Part shown: in pieces, positions 46,398 through 57,659 of the stretch
How the letters are laid out: every line of letters begins with the position of its first letter
How positions within the stretch are numbered: the stretch's first letter is position 1
Source of the DNA: Rosa chinensis
Taxonomy: Eukaryota; Streptophyta; Magnoliopsida; Rosales; Rosaceae
Direction: 5' to 3'
NCBI RefSeq assembly: GCF_002994745.2
Contig: NC_037092.1
Coordinates: 76,455,824-76,519,823, forward strand
DNA: 64,000 bases
Notes under the pieces: model-generated
Told to the model about the DNA's origin: nothing
The model's input: the letters and a program-made list of their open reading frames with translations, nothing else
Database searches by the model: none
Translations under genes and position numbers: made by a program

Positions 46398-46399
46398 GA

Positions 46400-46760
46400 C
46401 ATGAGATAAAATAAATCGATACTTTATTAATAATAGCCAATGATTACATCAAAGTTTCGTGACCATAATCTAATCCAAAGAAAAATCAAACATTAGACAA
46501 ATTGTAGTCACTCAATTCGTTCGGTAATTCCAATTAAATATGACCAGGGAAGTAGAGAGAGATGTCGGTGGAGCAAAGCTCTCTTAAGTACCACTAATCT
46601 CAATTACTTTCCTAGATATCATACTTAATTGAGTACGCCTAGAAGAAAAGAGATAATCCAATAAGTCATTTTATTGATTAAGGCATAATTGCCATTACAT
46701 AATTCTTGGAAATTAAAAGACTATTCTAAATAAAAATCTGCGGCATTCTATCTTCATCGC
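46400..46760 (-). other. Conserved non-coding gag-pol spacer of the young Copia
   Basis: No frame is open, but segments match 35473-35830 of the older element, for example GGTACTTAAG and ACCGACATCTCTCT. TTTTCTTCTAG at about 46640 resembles a 3' splice site. Confidence 0.5.
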
Positions 46761-47370
46761 CAGATTTAAAGTCTTTTATAGCTCGATGTATTACCATTGA
46801 TCAGGTACTCCATAAAATATCATGAAGAGGATGCTCTCTTGATTGAGGTGTATTGACACAATACATATGGTCCCTAGAACCAATGGCGTTGGAATAGTGC
46901 AATCATGGCCAAAAATGGCGCCATGGTGTCCAACCCTATACCCTCAACGTCATGACTCCTATGGTCATGTTAGGGTTTTCTCAATCAATTTGTTATTTTG
47001 TGTTTTTCCACAAGCATGCATAAATAATATGATGCAGAGAGCCTCCGAACAATATTTCATAACTCTTTCAAAGTTATAGTGAAGCAGATATTATTCCATC
47101 GTGCTTCTATGTTCGGAAAGTTGTGAATGTTACTAAAACGTTCACTAGGCGCAACCCAAAGGTTGTTAGCGTTATCCTCATTCATGTACTCAAACTGGAG
47201 GGCCATCTTCATGTGGCGCTTCATCAGGGTAAATGCCCTGGAATTTTCTATCTCAGTTTGTGAGTCTTGAGCGGTTCCTTTAGAACAGGGCTCTTGGATT
47301 GTAGGCAAATAAATATCCCGTGCCCGTTGAATCCAATGGAGTAAAATCGAACTCGTTCAAGTCTTACATC
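46761..47370 (-). pseudogene. Copia gag remnant, start destroyed, zinc knuckle deleted
   Basis: Where related copies read ATGAGTAAC this copy reads ATGTAAGAC, a start followed at once by a stop. A frame at 47057-47308 shows part of Gag (LMKRHMKMALQFEYMNEDNA). The sequence then jumps to the Gag tail (AIKDFKSGDEDRMPQ), skipping the knuckle. Confidence 0.75.
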
Positions 47371-47786
47371 CTGAAAGGAAAGCAAGAACGTATTAGTTTC
47401 GGAGTCAATGCTTCCACGAAAACTAATATAAGATTTCTGAGCCTTAATGCTACCAAGAAATCGATTTCCAAGAATATTTGGATTAGACCGAAACAATGAT
47501 GTTTAAATGGTCAAAATCTATGCTCACGAACGCTCTTAGTCCGTAGCTTACGAACGCTCTTAGTTCGTTAAATCGATGCTTACGGACGCTCTTAGTCCGA
47601 AGTCTTACGAACGCTCTTAGTTCGTTAATTGCGTGAATCCCCACGATTCCGCTTTTCAAGAATCGAACCCACGTTATAAGAAAGGTGGGATGTAGAAGAA
47701 GGGAGGTTTTCAAGTCCCCGAGAAAAGAAGAAATATTTAAATTTCGAATTATAGGAACTTCAAAACTTAATCTTTTGAATACTTAC
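47371..47786 (-). other. Predicted leader intron of the young Copia
   Basis: On the minus strand CAACAA|GTAAGTATT fits a plant donor and TTGCTTTCCTTTCAG ends just before G-ATG. The hairpin array lies inside it. Splicing is predicted, not shown. Confidence 0.45.
47527..47624 (-). other. Array of four covarying hairpins in the Copia leader
   Basis: In minus-strand order the units are CGAAC-TAAGAGC-GTTCG (47608-47624), CGGAC-TAAGAGC-GTCCG (47583-47599), CGAAC-TAAGAGC-GTTCG (47551-47567) and CGGAC-TAAGAGC-GTTCG (47527-47543). The third stem pair varies as A-U, G-C, A-U and G-U. The wobble pair forms only in the minus-strand RNA, which is the element's sense strand. Confidence 0.7.
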
Positions 47787-48220
47787 TTGTTGAAAATTCG
47801 GAGCAGATTCTGTTCTGAACAGCTTGTACTTCGATTGGTGTACATATCTCAATACAACTCCGATAAGGCTGAAATTCGGAGGTTAGATGGAAGAGACAGA
47901 GACGAACAACTTTGATGAAGAAAGTTTTTAGATCTGAGCTTCCGAACTAGACGTTTCGAGGCTTGCAAAAAGACGGATGTGCACAGGAACGGGAAAAAGA
48001 TGCAGTGGGTGTGCGTTGGCTTGTTTGCGCAGCAGTGATGCTTCGATGGCAGCAGGCTGGAACGCAGGGCTGCAGGAAGGGGGGCAGCAGGGGCTGCTGT
48101 GCAAGGTTGCAAGTGCACGGGCGCGCGGGCTGCAGCGAAGGCTTGGCTAGCTCGGGCTAGGGGCTGCTTTGTGAATGAGTTTTGGTTTTCTGTTTTGTGG
48201 TTAGAGTCGTGCTGATAACG

Positions 48221-48428
48221 TGTTTAAGGATATGTGTATTGAGAGAGATTGATGAGAGAATTGTGTGTCATATTATTGAGAATAGGAGCCCTATATATAG
48301 GGATTACAAAGTACTAGTTCTAATGTTACAAGGGATACCAATCCATGTAGGAATGGGAAATCTAGAACCTTCTCTCCTATTGCTACTCCTAGTTTGATAA
48401 GGCACACTAAATCGATATTCCTTCAACA
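48221..48428 (-). repeat. 5' LTR of the young Copia
   Basis: 208 bases, three differences from 42276-42483. Inside it (minus strand) CTATATATAGGG is the TATA-like region. The neighbouring leader starts CGTTATCAGCACGACTC. Confidence 0.95.
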
Positions 48429-48433
48429 CGGTA

Positions 48434-49001
48434 TAGCATCTAAAGGTGACCTTGTCTTGTAGCTCAATTAAACCAAGTCCAAAAAGAAACCATCAGACAC
48501 AACAAGAAAACCCAGAACACATACTATCCAGTAAATTATTAATCAAATTTCTCAAATTATCATCATCGCTCCAATCAATGAGAGATAAGCAAAGCCGCAC
48601 CTCTCATCGAGTAAAGCAGAGCAGCACCTCCAATAGAGCAAAACAGAGAGCAGCACCTCCCTCCAAGCAAAAATAAAAATAGCATGACTTGGTGCTCAGA
48701 ATAAGTTCCCAATGTAGACAAATTAAGAATATATATCATAGCCTCATAGGGGAAGCCCAGTGCATCCATAAGCAAGTAAATATCTGAGATCATGACAGTG
48801 AAGTTAACAAGAGTGACTTTCAGTCCACCCACATTCAACAATTAAATTTGTTGAAGAAACAAGACGGTATAGTTGTTAACTTGTTCCAGGAGGGGTATGC
48901 ATGTACATATACATGGTTTAAATGATTAAAGGGAATTATCTTGCCAAAAACAATGATTAAGGAAATTAAACAATTTCGTTGATGTATACATGAGCACTGC
49001 A
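48434..49001. other. 3' flank of PES copy B
   Basis: A short run of CAGCACCTCC words lies at 48595-48665. The part from about 48830 matches the downstream flank of copy A. No gene is seen. Confidence 0.45.
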
Positions 49002-50450
49002 TTAATCGAGGTCAAATGCAGGAACTTCAGATGTAAAGCCATGTCTGGCCTGGAAGAGTAGCCGAGACACAAGGCTTCTGTAAGGATCACTCTCTCTTTT
49101 TTCCTGCAAATAAGCAATGCAGTTCTCAACCTCTGATTTCACTTGTAAATACAACTCTTGGGCTTTCTGCCTGTCTCGTAATTCCTGCTTCCTCCCTGCA
49201 TGTATTCACATCACAATATTCAATATAGATAATCACCCGAGAACAATAATACAGTTAATTCTTGTCAAGCAAACAAGTCCTTTCACTATAGTTAGTTGAT
49301 TATAGTCGAAATGCTTACCGTCTGTTTCAATTGTTTTCCCAAAGAAATAATAAAACCGGCCGGGATATTTTGGTAGAATTCCTGGGAAGTATACATCTTG
49401 GTTTCCTACCTCCCCATCAACGGTAGTCCTATGGTCACAAGATCACATCAACATTCAAGGAGACAATCATTTTTGGAAAATGCGTCCATACCATGATAGA
49501 AGGTCTATGGAAATCAACAATAAAACAATATCTTGACAGATCTAGTACCTCAGCTTTCCAACTTCATCCGATAATGCATCTATATATTTCTTGAGGAAAG
49601 GAATTTTCATCTGGTCTTCATAATCGAGTAATATCTGACGAGAAGAAAACACGACGCAAGTGTTGTAAATATATTCTGAAAATAATGAGTGACAAGCACT
49701 AGAGATCAGATATAACTATATAAGTACTTTGAACTGATACATAAGCAGGGCAAGCAGAGTATGCCGTCACTACCATGTATTTAAGATTGCTATAGATTTG
49801 GACAACTCCAGTAAGAGTAGTTTGATAAAACAGTAACACCCCTTTCTAGTTCATTAAATTTTTATATTCTACTAACATGATGGAAAAGGCGTTACTACAA
49901 GGTTTCTGAACTTACGTCAAAAAAATCATCTTCTCCAACTGTACCAAAAGGTACGATTTTCGCTCCAAATCTAGCTGCCATCCTCACAAACTCTGACCGT
50001 TCTGGCCAGAATAACATGTATGCTTCCCCCTGGAAAGTGAAAGTTGACTTTTGCAAAAATGTTACAATATATAGTGACTAGTGACTCATGTTCTTAATTA
50101 ATTTCCTTGCAATCCAGTTATGTCCTGGGCTCCTGGCATCGTGTAAAAAAAAAAAAAAAAGCGAGTGAATTCAGTACCTTTCTGTGAAGAGCCTCACGAA
50201 TTCCACCAGGATACAGTAAGATATGAGACTTTGTAGAGAGTAGCTTGAAAAAGTTTTTTCCCGAGACAGGAACAGCACCCATCAGTCTGAAATAGTCGGA
50301 AAAGGGTAACTCAACTAAATTTCCTTGTTTCAATTTCATAAACATCATTGGATGTGCTATCCCTCGCAGATGGATGCCTTTTTGTTCCCACAACTGTGCT
50401 AAGCAATGGAACGATATCAAATCCCAGTAACATGTGATAACCGACACATA

Positions 50451-50838
50451 AGAGACAAATTAGTGTACTGGTGGGTATGAGATACCCTTATTTACAACTA
50501 TTTGAATTTGAACCAAAATTACAATATTGAGAACAAAAGTTACCATATTCATTTACACTATTTACATATAGTTAAACAAAAATTATAACATTGACAACGA
50601 ATTTGTTCAAAAACTTGTAAAAATATCGTAAAAGGTGTAATTACAATTATTAGAACTAAGATTACAACATTGACAACGAATTTGTTCAAAAACTTGTAAA
50701 ATGTCGTAAGAGGTGTAATTATCATTATTAAAACTAAGATTACACAAAGTATGACTCAAATTACAACTTTGACAACAAAATTTGTTCTCACTTTTGTAAA
50801 TGTGGGTATGAGATACCCACCACTACACTAGAATTTCT
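50451..50838. mobile_element. MITE in exon 10 of PES copy B
   Basis: The ends are inverted repeats: TAGTGTACTGGTGGGTAT on the left and TAGTGTAGTGGTGGGTAT read from the right, extended outward by AGA-AAATT-like sequence. Flanks CGACACATA (50442-50450) and CGACATGTA (50839-50847) could be a diverged 9-bp TSD, which would suit a Mutator-like origin. A segment of about 80 bases is tandemly duplicated inside (from about 50590 and 50667). No coding capacity. Confidence 0.75.
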
Positions 50839-52029
50839 CGACATGTAATACAGGACCCTCTGATGGAATCCCAGCAAAGCCCCTCACTATTGTCCCATCT
50901 GCTAAAGTTGAGAGCATCACTGGGCTCATGATGTTAATCCACCTACACATACATTAATAATAATCATAAAGTATCAATATTAATTAGAAAAGAAAAACAA
51001 AATGACGCATAAATCTACCATCTAGGCTGGGAAAGTATGACCCACCTGTTATTGTCCCGTAAAGTTCTTAATTCGGAAGGGGATGGTGGTATGTAATCCG
51101 AAACAAAATCTCGTTCTTTTGAACGACGATAGACACCAACCTGCTTGATGACAGTTACCAAATCAAAAGCATCTTCCTGCCAAAAATTCAAATATATGCA
51201 CATGTACATGTAATTTAAGCTCAGAAGTCAGAAACATCTGGTTGTACAAAACGTCCCAACTTAATAGTAGAGGAAAAACTAACGCAAATTTGAGAACAGG
51301 ATTGGATTTCTACTAGCACATGATAAGATTATCCTACCAAGAAGAGGAAATGGCTGCAGTCTTGAAACGTACAGATCTCGCAATTCGCTAGCAGCCGTTG
51401 GAGTCTTAGACCTTCCTTTTGACTAGGTAGCAATGGATCCCTTCCACTATTAAACAGATAACAGTGAAATCAGCACTATCATTCTAAAAAGATGAAAGGG
51501 TAATGCAGAAAAATTGTCTTCAGTTGTCACATGTAATAACTTTGGAATGATGCATGATTATAGCAGTTCACATGAAAATATTGCTAGAAGTGGTTATGGA
51601 ATCGTAGTTTAAAGGAAACCTGGAAAGTATCAGCGTTTGAGCTTTCACAGCATGGAGGCGTGAATTGGCATACGGTGAAGCTGAATTAATCATTTCTAGC
51701 TTCCACAGAAGTGTTTGTATTGGTAAGATATCAGCAAGAACCTGGAACTTCAACAATCAATCAATTCTATTTTACAAGATTTAACCTCACCTTTTGAAAA
51801 ACAAAAAACACATTATAGAGGATATATAAAAAAGAAAAAATAATCAAATAACAGAAAAGTCGATTAGCCCAAGATTGCATTTGTAACAGATGCATGCTGA
51901 GAAGAACAAGTAGTGTCTGATCTGGATATATAACTTCTTCTGTGTGAGTGTAATGTTTCAAATTAAGCTGTGTCTTACAGAGAGGTAAGATATTGATGGT
52001 GCAAGAAGATCCCGCGATAGCCTTCCAAC

Positions 52030-52444
52030 TGTTAAAGTTAATGCTTAGTTATTTTTCTAACCTTATGCTAGTTAATTTTTTTTAACTCTAATTAAATAAT
52101 TAGTTGTTGTAAGATATTTAAGGGTCTTTGACTTTTGTACTTTGGAGGTGTGTGTCTAACAAGACAACAACTCTAGAAGAAAACAGAGGACTGAGCATCA
52201 AAGTGCTACAACCCCTTTCTCAACAAAATCATCTTCTTCTTGTATCCTTGCCATTATACCATCACTTGTGTATCAAATATATATTGGTGTATGTGTGTGA
52301 TTGAGTGCAGGAGATAAAGATCATCAAGCTGATCTAAGAAGTTTATCAAGAGAACATAACTGCATATTGGAGTTGTGAAGAGCAGTTGCATAATAAAGCA
52401 GCAAGCTTGGATCAAAGGAGGTGAGTAATAACTCAGCCCCAACA
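52030..52444 (+). repeat. 5' LTR of the exon 6 Copia
   Basis: 415 bases, partner of 54918-55327. Confidence 0.92.
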
Positions 52445-52563
52445 TCTGGTATCAGAGCTTAGTCTGATCAAGGCTAAGCTGGGTATTGTGATTTCTGAAA
52501 AGAAGGGAAATTCAATTTAAAAACCTATATCAGAAATTAATCAAATTTCTTGAAGAATCAGCC

Positions 52564-53520
52564 ATGGCAAGTTCAAGCTCAAGTGGTGATCTTCGAACTC
52601 CACTATTTGTTGGAGCAAATTTCGATTTCTGGAGAATCAAGATGAGGACAATCCTCAAATCCTATGATCTTTGGTATCTAGTCGAAGATGGTTTCGATAC
52701 TCCAGCAAATACCGAAGGTTTGAGAGAAGCTCAAAGATGGAGTTGAAATCAAACATGAAGAAGGATGCTAAAACTCTTGCAATAATCCAAGGAGCAGTCT
52801 TATATGAAATCTTCCCTAGAATCTCAAATGAGGAGACTTCAAAATCTACGTGGGATATATGTACTGCTGAAGTTAGAGCTGTGAAACTTCAATCTTTATG
52901 TAGAGATTTTGAATATACTAGAATGAAAGATGGTGAATCTATTGAAGATTATCTCACTAGGCTAACAAATATAGTGAACCAAATGAAAACTTATGGAGAA
53001 ACTCTAGATGACAAGAGAGTAGTTCAGAAAATACTTATTAGCTTATCAGAGAAGTTTGATTCCATAGTCTCTGTTATTGACATGAAAAAAGATATTGAGA
53101 CCTTATGGGTTTTAAAAAGTTATTGGTTTTCTAAAAGCCTATGATCAAAGGTTGAATAAGTGTGCTGAAAGTGCAATGGAGAGTGCCTTTCAAACACTTG
53201 ACCTTAGTTCAAAGAATGCTGATCATTCCAGATCCTCTCAAGGCAAAAGCAATGTGCCTAAGAAGAATTGGAAAGACAAAAACAAGATGTGGGATAAGAA
53301 AAGCAACAATGAAGAAATAGGTAGTTCAAGTTATAGTGCTATGGTAAATGAAAAATTTGTAGAAAGTTTCACATTAGTGTTTGTTGGTTTAAAGGAAAAC
53401 CAAAATGTCAAAATTGTAACAAGTTTGGACATGTGCAAAAGGATTGCAATCTGAACAAGAATCAAACACGTTTCACCGAAGAGCAAGACAATGATGGCAA
53501 CATGTTCTTTGCTTGTCAAG
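52564..53520 (+). pseudogene. Copia gag of the exon 6 element, frameshifted
   Basis: It starts MASSSSSGDLRTPLFVG, shifts to the frame 52671-53144 (IFPRISNEETSKSTWDI, DFEYTRMKDGESIEDY) and again to 53152-53454. The knuckle CQNCNKFGHVQKDC is at about 53404-53445 in a different frame from its neighbours. Confidence 0.85.
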
Positions 53521-53841
53521 CAGCAACTATATCGAAAAATGAAAATGTTTGGTTTGTTGATAGTGGCTACAACAATCGTATGACAGCAAATTAGTCCATT
53601 CTTGTGGATATATTGATAAATCTGTGATCACAAGAGTAAAGATGGGCAATGGTGATCTAGTACAAGAAAGAGGAAGAGGAACACTTGTTATTGAAACAAA
53701 GAAAGGAAGAAGATTCATAAGAGAATGTTGTTGGTTCTAGAATTGGATCAAAACCTTCTAAGTGTTGGGCAACTTCAAGAGAATGGTTACCCAGTACTTT
53801 TTGATGATAATTTGTGAACAATCTATGAAAAGAAAAAGAAA

Positions 53842-54828
53842 ATGCAGGTTGTGGCAACCATCAAAATGGAGAAGAACATAAGTTTTCCTATCTCTTTCAA
53901 ATATCTAAGCAACATGACTTTGGCTTTGAAGGTTGATGTTCTAGATGACTCTTGGCTTTGGCATAGGAGGTTTGGACATCTAAATTTTCAGGGTTTGAGG
54001 CAACTAAAACAGAGGAGTATGGTGCATGGTTTATCAACAATTCAAGAAGTCAAGGAAGTGTGTGAAGGTTGTGCCATTGGGAAGCATCATCGAGAATCAT
54101 TTCCTAAAGGGAAAGCTTGGAGAGCATCTACACCATTAGAGCTTGTCCATACTGATGTGTGTGGTCCAATGAAGACAAAAGCTCATTGTGGCAACATGTA
54201 CTTCATAACCTTTATTAATGATTTCTATAGAATGACTTGGATGTATTTCTTGAGACAAAAATCAAAAGTGTTCACTGTGTTTAAAAAGTCTGGAGTGATG
54301 GTAGAAAGGAAAAGTGGGCATCTTATCAAGGTCTTGAGAAGTGATAGAGGTGGTGAATATAACTCAAAGAAGTTTGATAAATTATGTGAAGACATTGGAC
54401 TCCAAAGACAGCTCACAGTGGCATACACTCCACAGCAAAATGGAGTAGTAGAAAGGAAGAATAGAACCATAGTCGAAATGGCTAAATCTATGCTGCATGA
54501 GAAGAGGATGACACATGAATTTTAGGGTGAAGCGGTATACACTGCTGTCTACGTAATGAATATGTGTCCTATTAAAGCAGTGGAAGATAAAACACCATTT
54601 GAATGGAGTGGCAGAAAACCATCAATGAATCACTTCAAGGTGTTTGATTCTGTTTGTTTTACTCATGTTCCAAAAGAAACAAGGCAGAAACTTGATGATA
54701 CAAGTGAGAAGTATATTTTTGTGGGTTATAGCACACAAAGCAAATGCTATAGACTCTACAATTTCATTGAAGACAAATTGAAGACAATGAAATTGATGTG
54801 GTATATTGCAGGACAGAAGATCAAATAG
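53842..54828 (+). pseudogene. Copia pre-integrase and integrase with a stop
   Basis: The 227-codon frame has LWHRRFGHLNFQGL, a C-x2-C pair, HTDVCGPMKT (first Asp), RSDRGGEYNS (second) and YTPQQNGVVERKN (Glu), so the whole triad is present. It stops at TAG 54523-54525. Frame 54556-54828 continues (MNMCPIKAVEDKTPFEWSG) and then reaches the deletion that removed RT. Confidence 0.88.
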
Positions 54829-54917
54829 CTGACATTTTCACCAAGGCATTGCCAAAAGACAAGTTCCAATATTTCAGAGAGGTATTGGGAGTCAAGAAAC
54901 AAAGCATTAAGGGGGAG

Positions 54918-55327
54918 TGTTAAAGTTAATGCTTAGTTACTTTCCTAACCTTATGCTAGTTAGTTTTTTATCTAGCTAAATAAGTTGTTGTATAGATATT
55001 TAAGGGTCTTTGACTTTTGTATTTTGGAGGTGTGTGTCTAACAAGACAACAACTCTAGAAGAAAAACAGAGGACTAAGCATCAGAGTGCTACAACCCTTT
55101 TCTCAACAAAATCATCTTCTTCTTGTATCCTTGCCAATATACCATCACTTGTGTATCACATATATATTGGTGTATGTGTGTGATTGAGTGCAGGAGATAA
55201 AGATCATCAAGTTGATCTAAGAAGTTGATCAAGACAACAGACCTGCAGATTGGAGTTGTGAAGAGCAGTTGCATAATAAAGCAGCAAGCTTGGATCAAAG
55301 GAGGTGAGTAATAGCTCAGCCCCAACA
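54918..55327 (+). repeat. 3' LTR of the exon 6 Copia
   Basis: 410 bases, directly after AAGGGGGAG. Confidence 0.92.
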
Positions 55328-56539
55328 CCAACTCCCTTATCTAAATCAGCCATTGCACCTATATGCAAAACAGCTTCAGATTAATAAACATGAATATACT
55401 TTCTGTTACATGCATAGGAATTTTGAGCCATTAACTCACTTGAACTAAGAGCAACAAGTGTAGATTACTCAAAATCACATATCAGTTTTTGATAAGGAAA
55501 AAAACTGAAATAAACTAGATGACATCCTATATCAGTTGTCCAAACACAAATGAAACAACTCCTTTTATCATTTTTGGTAAGAAAAAATTCCTAGCTCCGC
55601 CTTTGCTATATACCATCTTTCCGGAAGAAAATATGCATGTTAACAAACGAGTAATAAACGGAACAAGGAAAGCACACCTGCCGTTGAACTCACTACATGA
55701 GGAAGACTATGATTGGGTAAGTTGGCCATGAACTGCAGTAATGGTAATATGGGTTGAAGTGGTGACCTGCTGAAGGACGTTGCTGCACATGAAGATCGTA
55801 GGTGTTAAATTTAGTGAGAATTGCATCAATTAATATTAGAACAAGGTCGATGAAGGAACTTGTTACCCGGATTTGCTAAAATTAGAACAAGGTCGATATC
55901 AGGGTTACGGGATGCCACAGATAGTGAAATGCATGCTCCAAGAGATTCTCCAACAAGATATATAGGTCTATTAGGTGACCGATGATGCTCTGATCGAATT
56001 GTTCTCTCAACCAGCTTCACTAAGTCTGATTTGTAGGCATTAATAAAAAGAACGAACTACTTAAGAATTGAATCGTCTCCTAATTAATGTACATGATTCT
56101 CATTGTCCGCACCCATAGATTACCAATGCTACATATATCATAGGGAAAAAAAGAAAAAGAAAAAAAAAGGAAGAACCTGTAAATGGTGTTCGATCCTTAG
56201 GAGGAATATGCAAGCACAAGACCTCAAAAATCCTTCAAACAGCAAGTCAAATAAATTAGGCTGGGGAACTAGTGAGAATGTAGATCAAGCAGCACCTATA
56301 CTAAAAAGAGGGAGTAAACTATATATTTACAATGAGAAGTTAGCTGAAAAAAAAAATGAAAAAAAAGGAAACTATATGGAATTATGGATTAGACATTCTG
56401 CGAAGAACAGTCGACGTTAAGTTAAAACATACTTTCCAAGTTTCTGATGATGCATTATAAGTCCAAGTCCAGTGCCATCAATTCCTACAGAAGTCGATCA
56501 GAGTTGAGCGTTAATATTAAATAAAGTTGAAGTAACCTT

Positions 56540-56573
<34 letters not shown>

Positions 56574-56913
56574 TTCGTTGAGTTATTTTTAGTAATGTAC
56601 CCGGCAAAAAGAGAAGCAAGGGGGAATTGTGTAAGGGGTGACCGCAGTCTAAAGGTGAGAACCAGTGAGGTGGTCCGACATCTGATGTGACAAGATCCTT
56701 GGCTTGGTCAAAAAAATTCTTTAAGCTCACACGCTCTTGTTCCAAAGGTTGGCTCTTGTTCTCTCCAGTTGCGGTCATGCTAGACGTGCGGCGTGTGGAG
56801 ACGGCTAACCTTCTGGTCATCTTAGAAGGATTGATCGAGAAACTCGACGTCAAATTACATCGGAGAATGGATGAAAAGCGGCTGGGGAAGAGATGAAGGG
56901 CGTTGGAGGCCAT

Positions 56914-57659
56914 GGAAGTAGCGTTCGATCTCTCCTTGTCTGGCCTGGCTTCGCTTTTGGTGCGTAATTCGTGAGAGGCAAAGCAGCTATATATTAGTTT
57001 GCTGGCATGGTGGTGATCGAAAAAGCAAGAGTAGTTTGAACAAGTTAATATAATCACTTGGACACGGAGACTTCAACAACGCGACTGGTAGTGCGTCTTG
57101 CGGAGAGGAGAAGAGAGGAGAGGAGAGGAAGGTGGTTCCAGAAATGCGGAGTAGTTTGATCAAGGTAATGAAAGCGTGTTGCCGCTCTGGGTGTGTGTCG
57201 ATAAATAAATTTAAAACCTTTTTACAAAAGAAAGAAAAATTGAAATTTATGGCTTAACTTGTCCCTATGTGAAATACCACCTAAACTTGTATGTATGATC
57301 GTAGATTTGCACCTCAAACTTGTATATAATCGTGAATTTGCAGTGAAAATTTGTAATTAAAGAAACTAGCTAGTCATCTCCAATGAAGATGTCTTTTGGC
57401 TTGTGTCGAATCTAATTTTGGCATATGACATGGTAAAATTGACTTGTTAATATTTTGACTAATCTTAGCCCCAACCAATATGTCAAAATTGAGTATTATT
57501 CAAAAAATTTCCTCTTTTCTTGTTGAATAATGAATTGACATCGAAAAGAGAAGGGTCAAATTTGATAGATCGATGAAAAAAAATGTACTTTGCCATGTCA
57601 GAATTGACATAAGGGTTGGAGGAAGCTAATATGTCAAAAGTAGTTGTTGCACACTTCAT
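56914..57659. other. Upstream of PES copy B, then MITE-like DNA
   Basis: A possible TATA region of copy B (CTATATATTAG, plus strand) lies near 56989. The block to about 57185 matches the upstream region of copy A. From about 57370 the sequence looks like an inverted-repeat MITE: AGATGTCTTTTGGC near 57389 and its near-complement GGCAAAAGACATCT near 57662. No gene is seen. Confidence 0.45.

Larger units (their letters stand above)
42276..48428 (-). mobile_element. Young full-length Copia with defective gag and pol, TSD CGGTA
   Basis: LTRs of 208 bases at 42276-42483 and 48221-48428 differ at only three positions by eye. CGGTA flanks both ends (42271-42275, 48429-48433). A 969-codon pol frame survives. 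Gag has lost its start context and zinc knuckle, no protease motif is visible, and two stops cut the end of RT. It inserted recently although it encodes no working set of proteins, which points to help from another copy. Confidence 0.95.
52030..55327 (+). mobile_element. RT-less Copia in exon 6 of PES copy B, TSD CCAAC
   Basis: LTRs lie at 52030-52444 and 54918-55327, both TGTTAAAG to CCCCAACA, with several substitutions and indels between them. CCAAC flanks the insert (52025-52029, 55328-55332). Primer site TGGTATCAGAGC at 52447-52458; polypurine tract AAGGGGGAG at 54909-54917. Gag and integrase remain, but the sequence passes from the integrase end directly to the RNase H tail, so RT is gone. 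Confidence 0.93.
49002..56913 (-). pseudogene. PES-like gene copy B, pseudogene with Copia and MITE insertions
   Basis: Exons (5' to 3'): 56601-56913, 56433-56484, 56177-56232, 55867-56025, 55678-55782, 55333-55358 plus 51979-52029 (split), 51620-51741, 51338-51446, 51046-51176, 50848-50942 plus 50178-50450 (split), 49916-50029, 49549-49634, 49319-49428 and 49002-49195. The N-terminus MASNALHLFPSRFSS is rich in Ser and Arg, as in a plastid transit peptide. Hydrolase motifs PHWFSPLDCG, FLPG-IDGTGLGL and LVGESLGACISL, and acyltransferase motifs AVPVSGKNFF and LYPGGIREALHRK, are clear. Exon 1 and exon 14 are open, unlike copy A. Damage: a Copia in exon 6, a MITE in exon 10, and a +1 shift close by in exon 10 (near 50400). 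Confidence 0.85.

Noticed and set aside
46843..47079. Plus-strand frame in the young Copia gag remnant
   Set aside because: It overlaps the gag deletion region; no domain and no promoter.
47521..47625. Hairpin units read as a CRISPR-like or plain minisatellite array
   Set aside because: Only four short units with irregular spacing (24 to 32 bases) in a plant retrotransposon leader; the compensatory stem changes argue for RNA structure instead.
52254..52445. Minus frames inside both LTRs of the exon 6 Copia
   Set aside because: Repeated only because the LTRs are repeated; no coding signature.
56103..56420. Lys-rich frame across copy B introns
   Set aside because: It runs through A-rich introns and over an antisense exon; not a gene.
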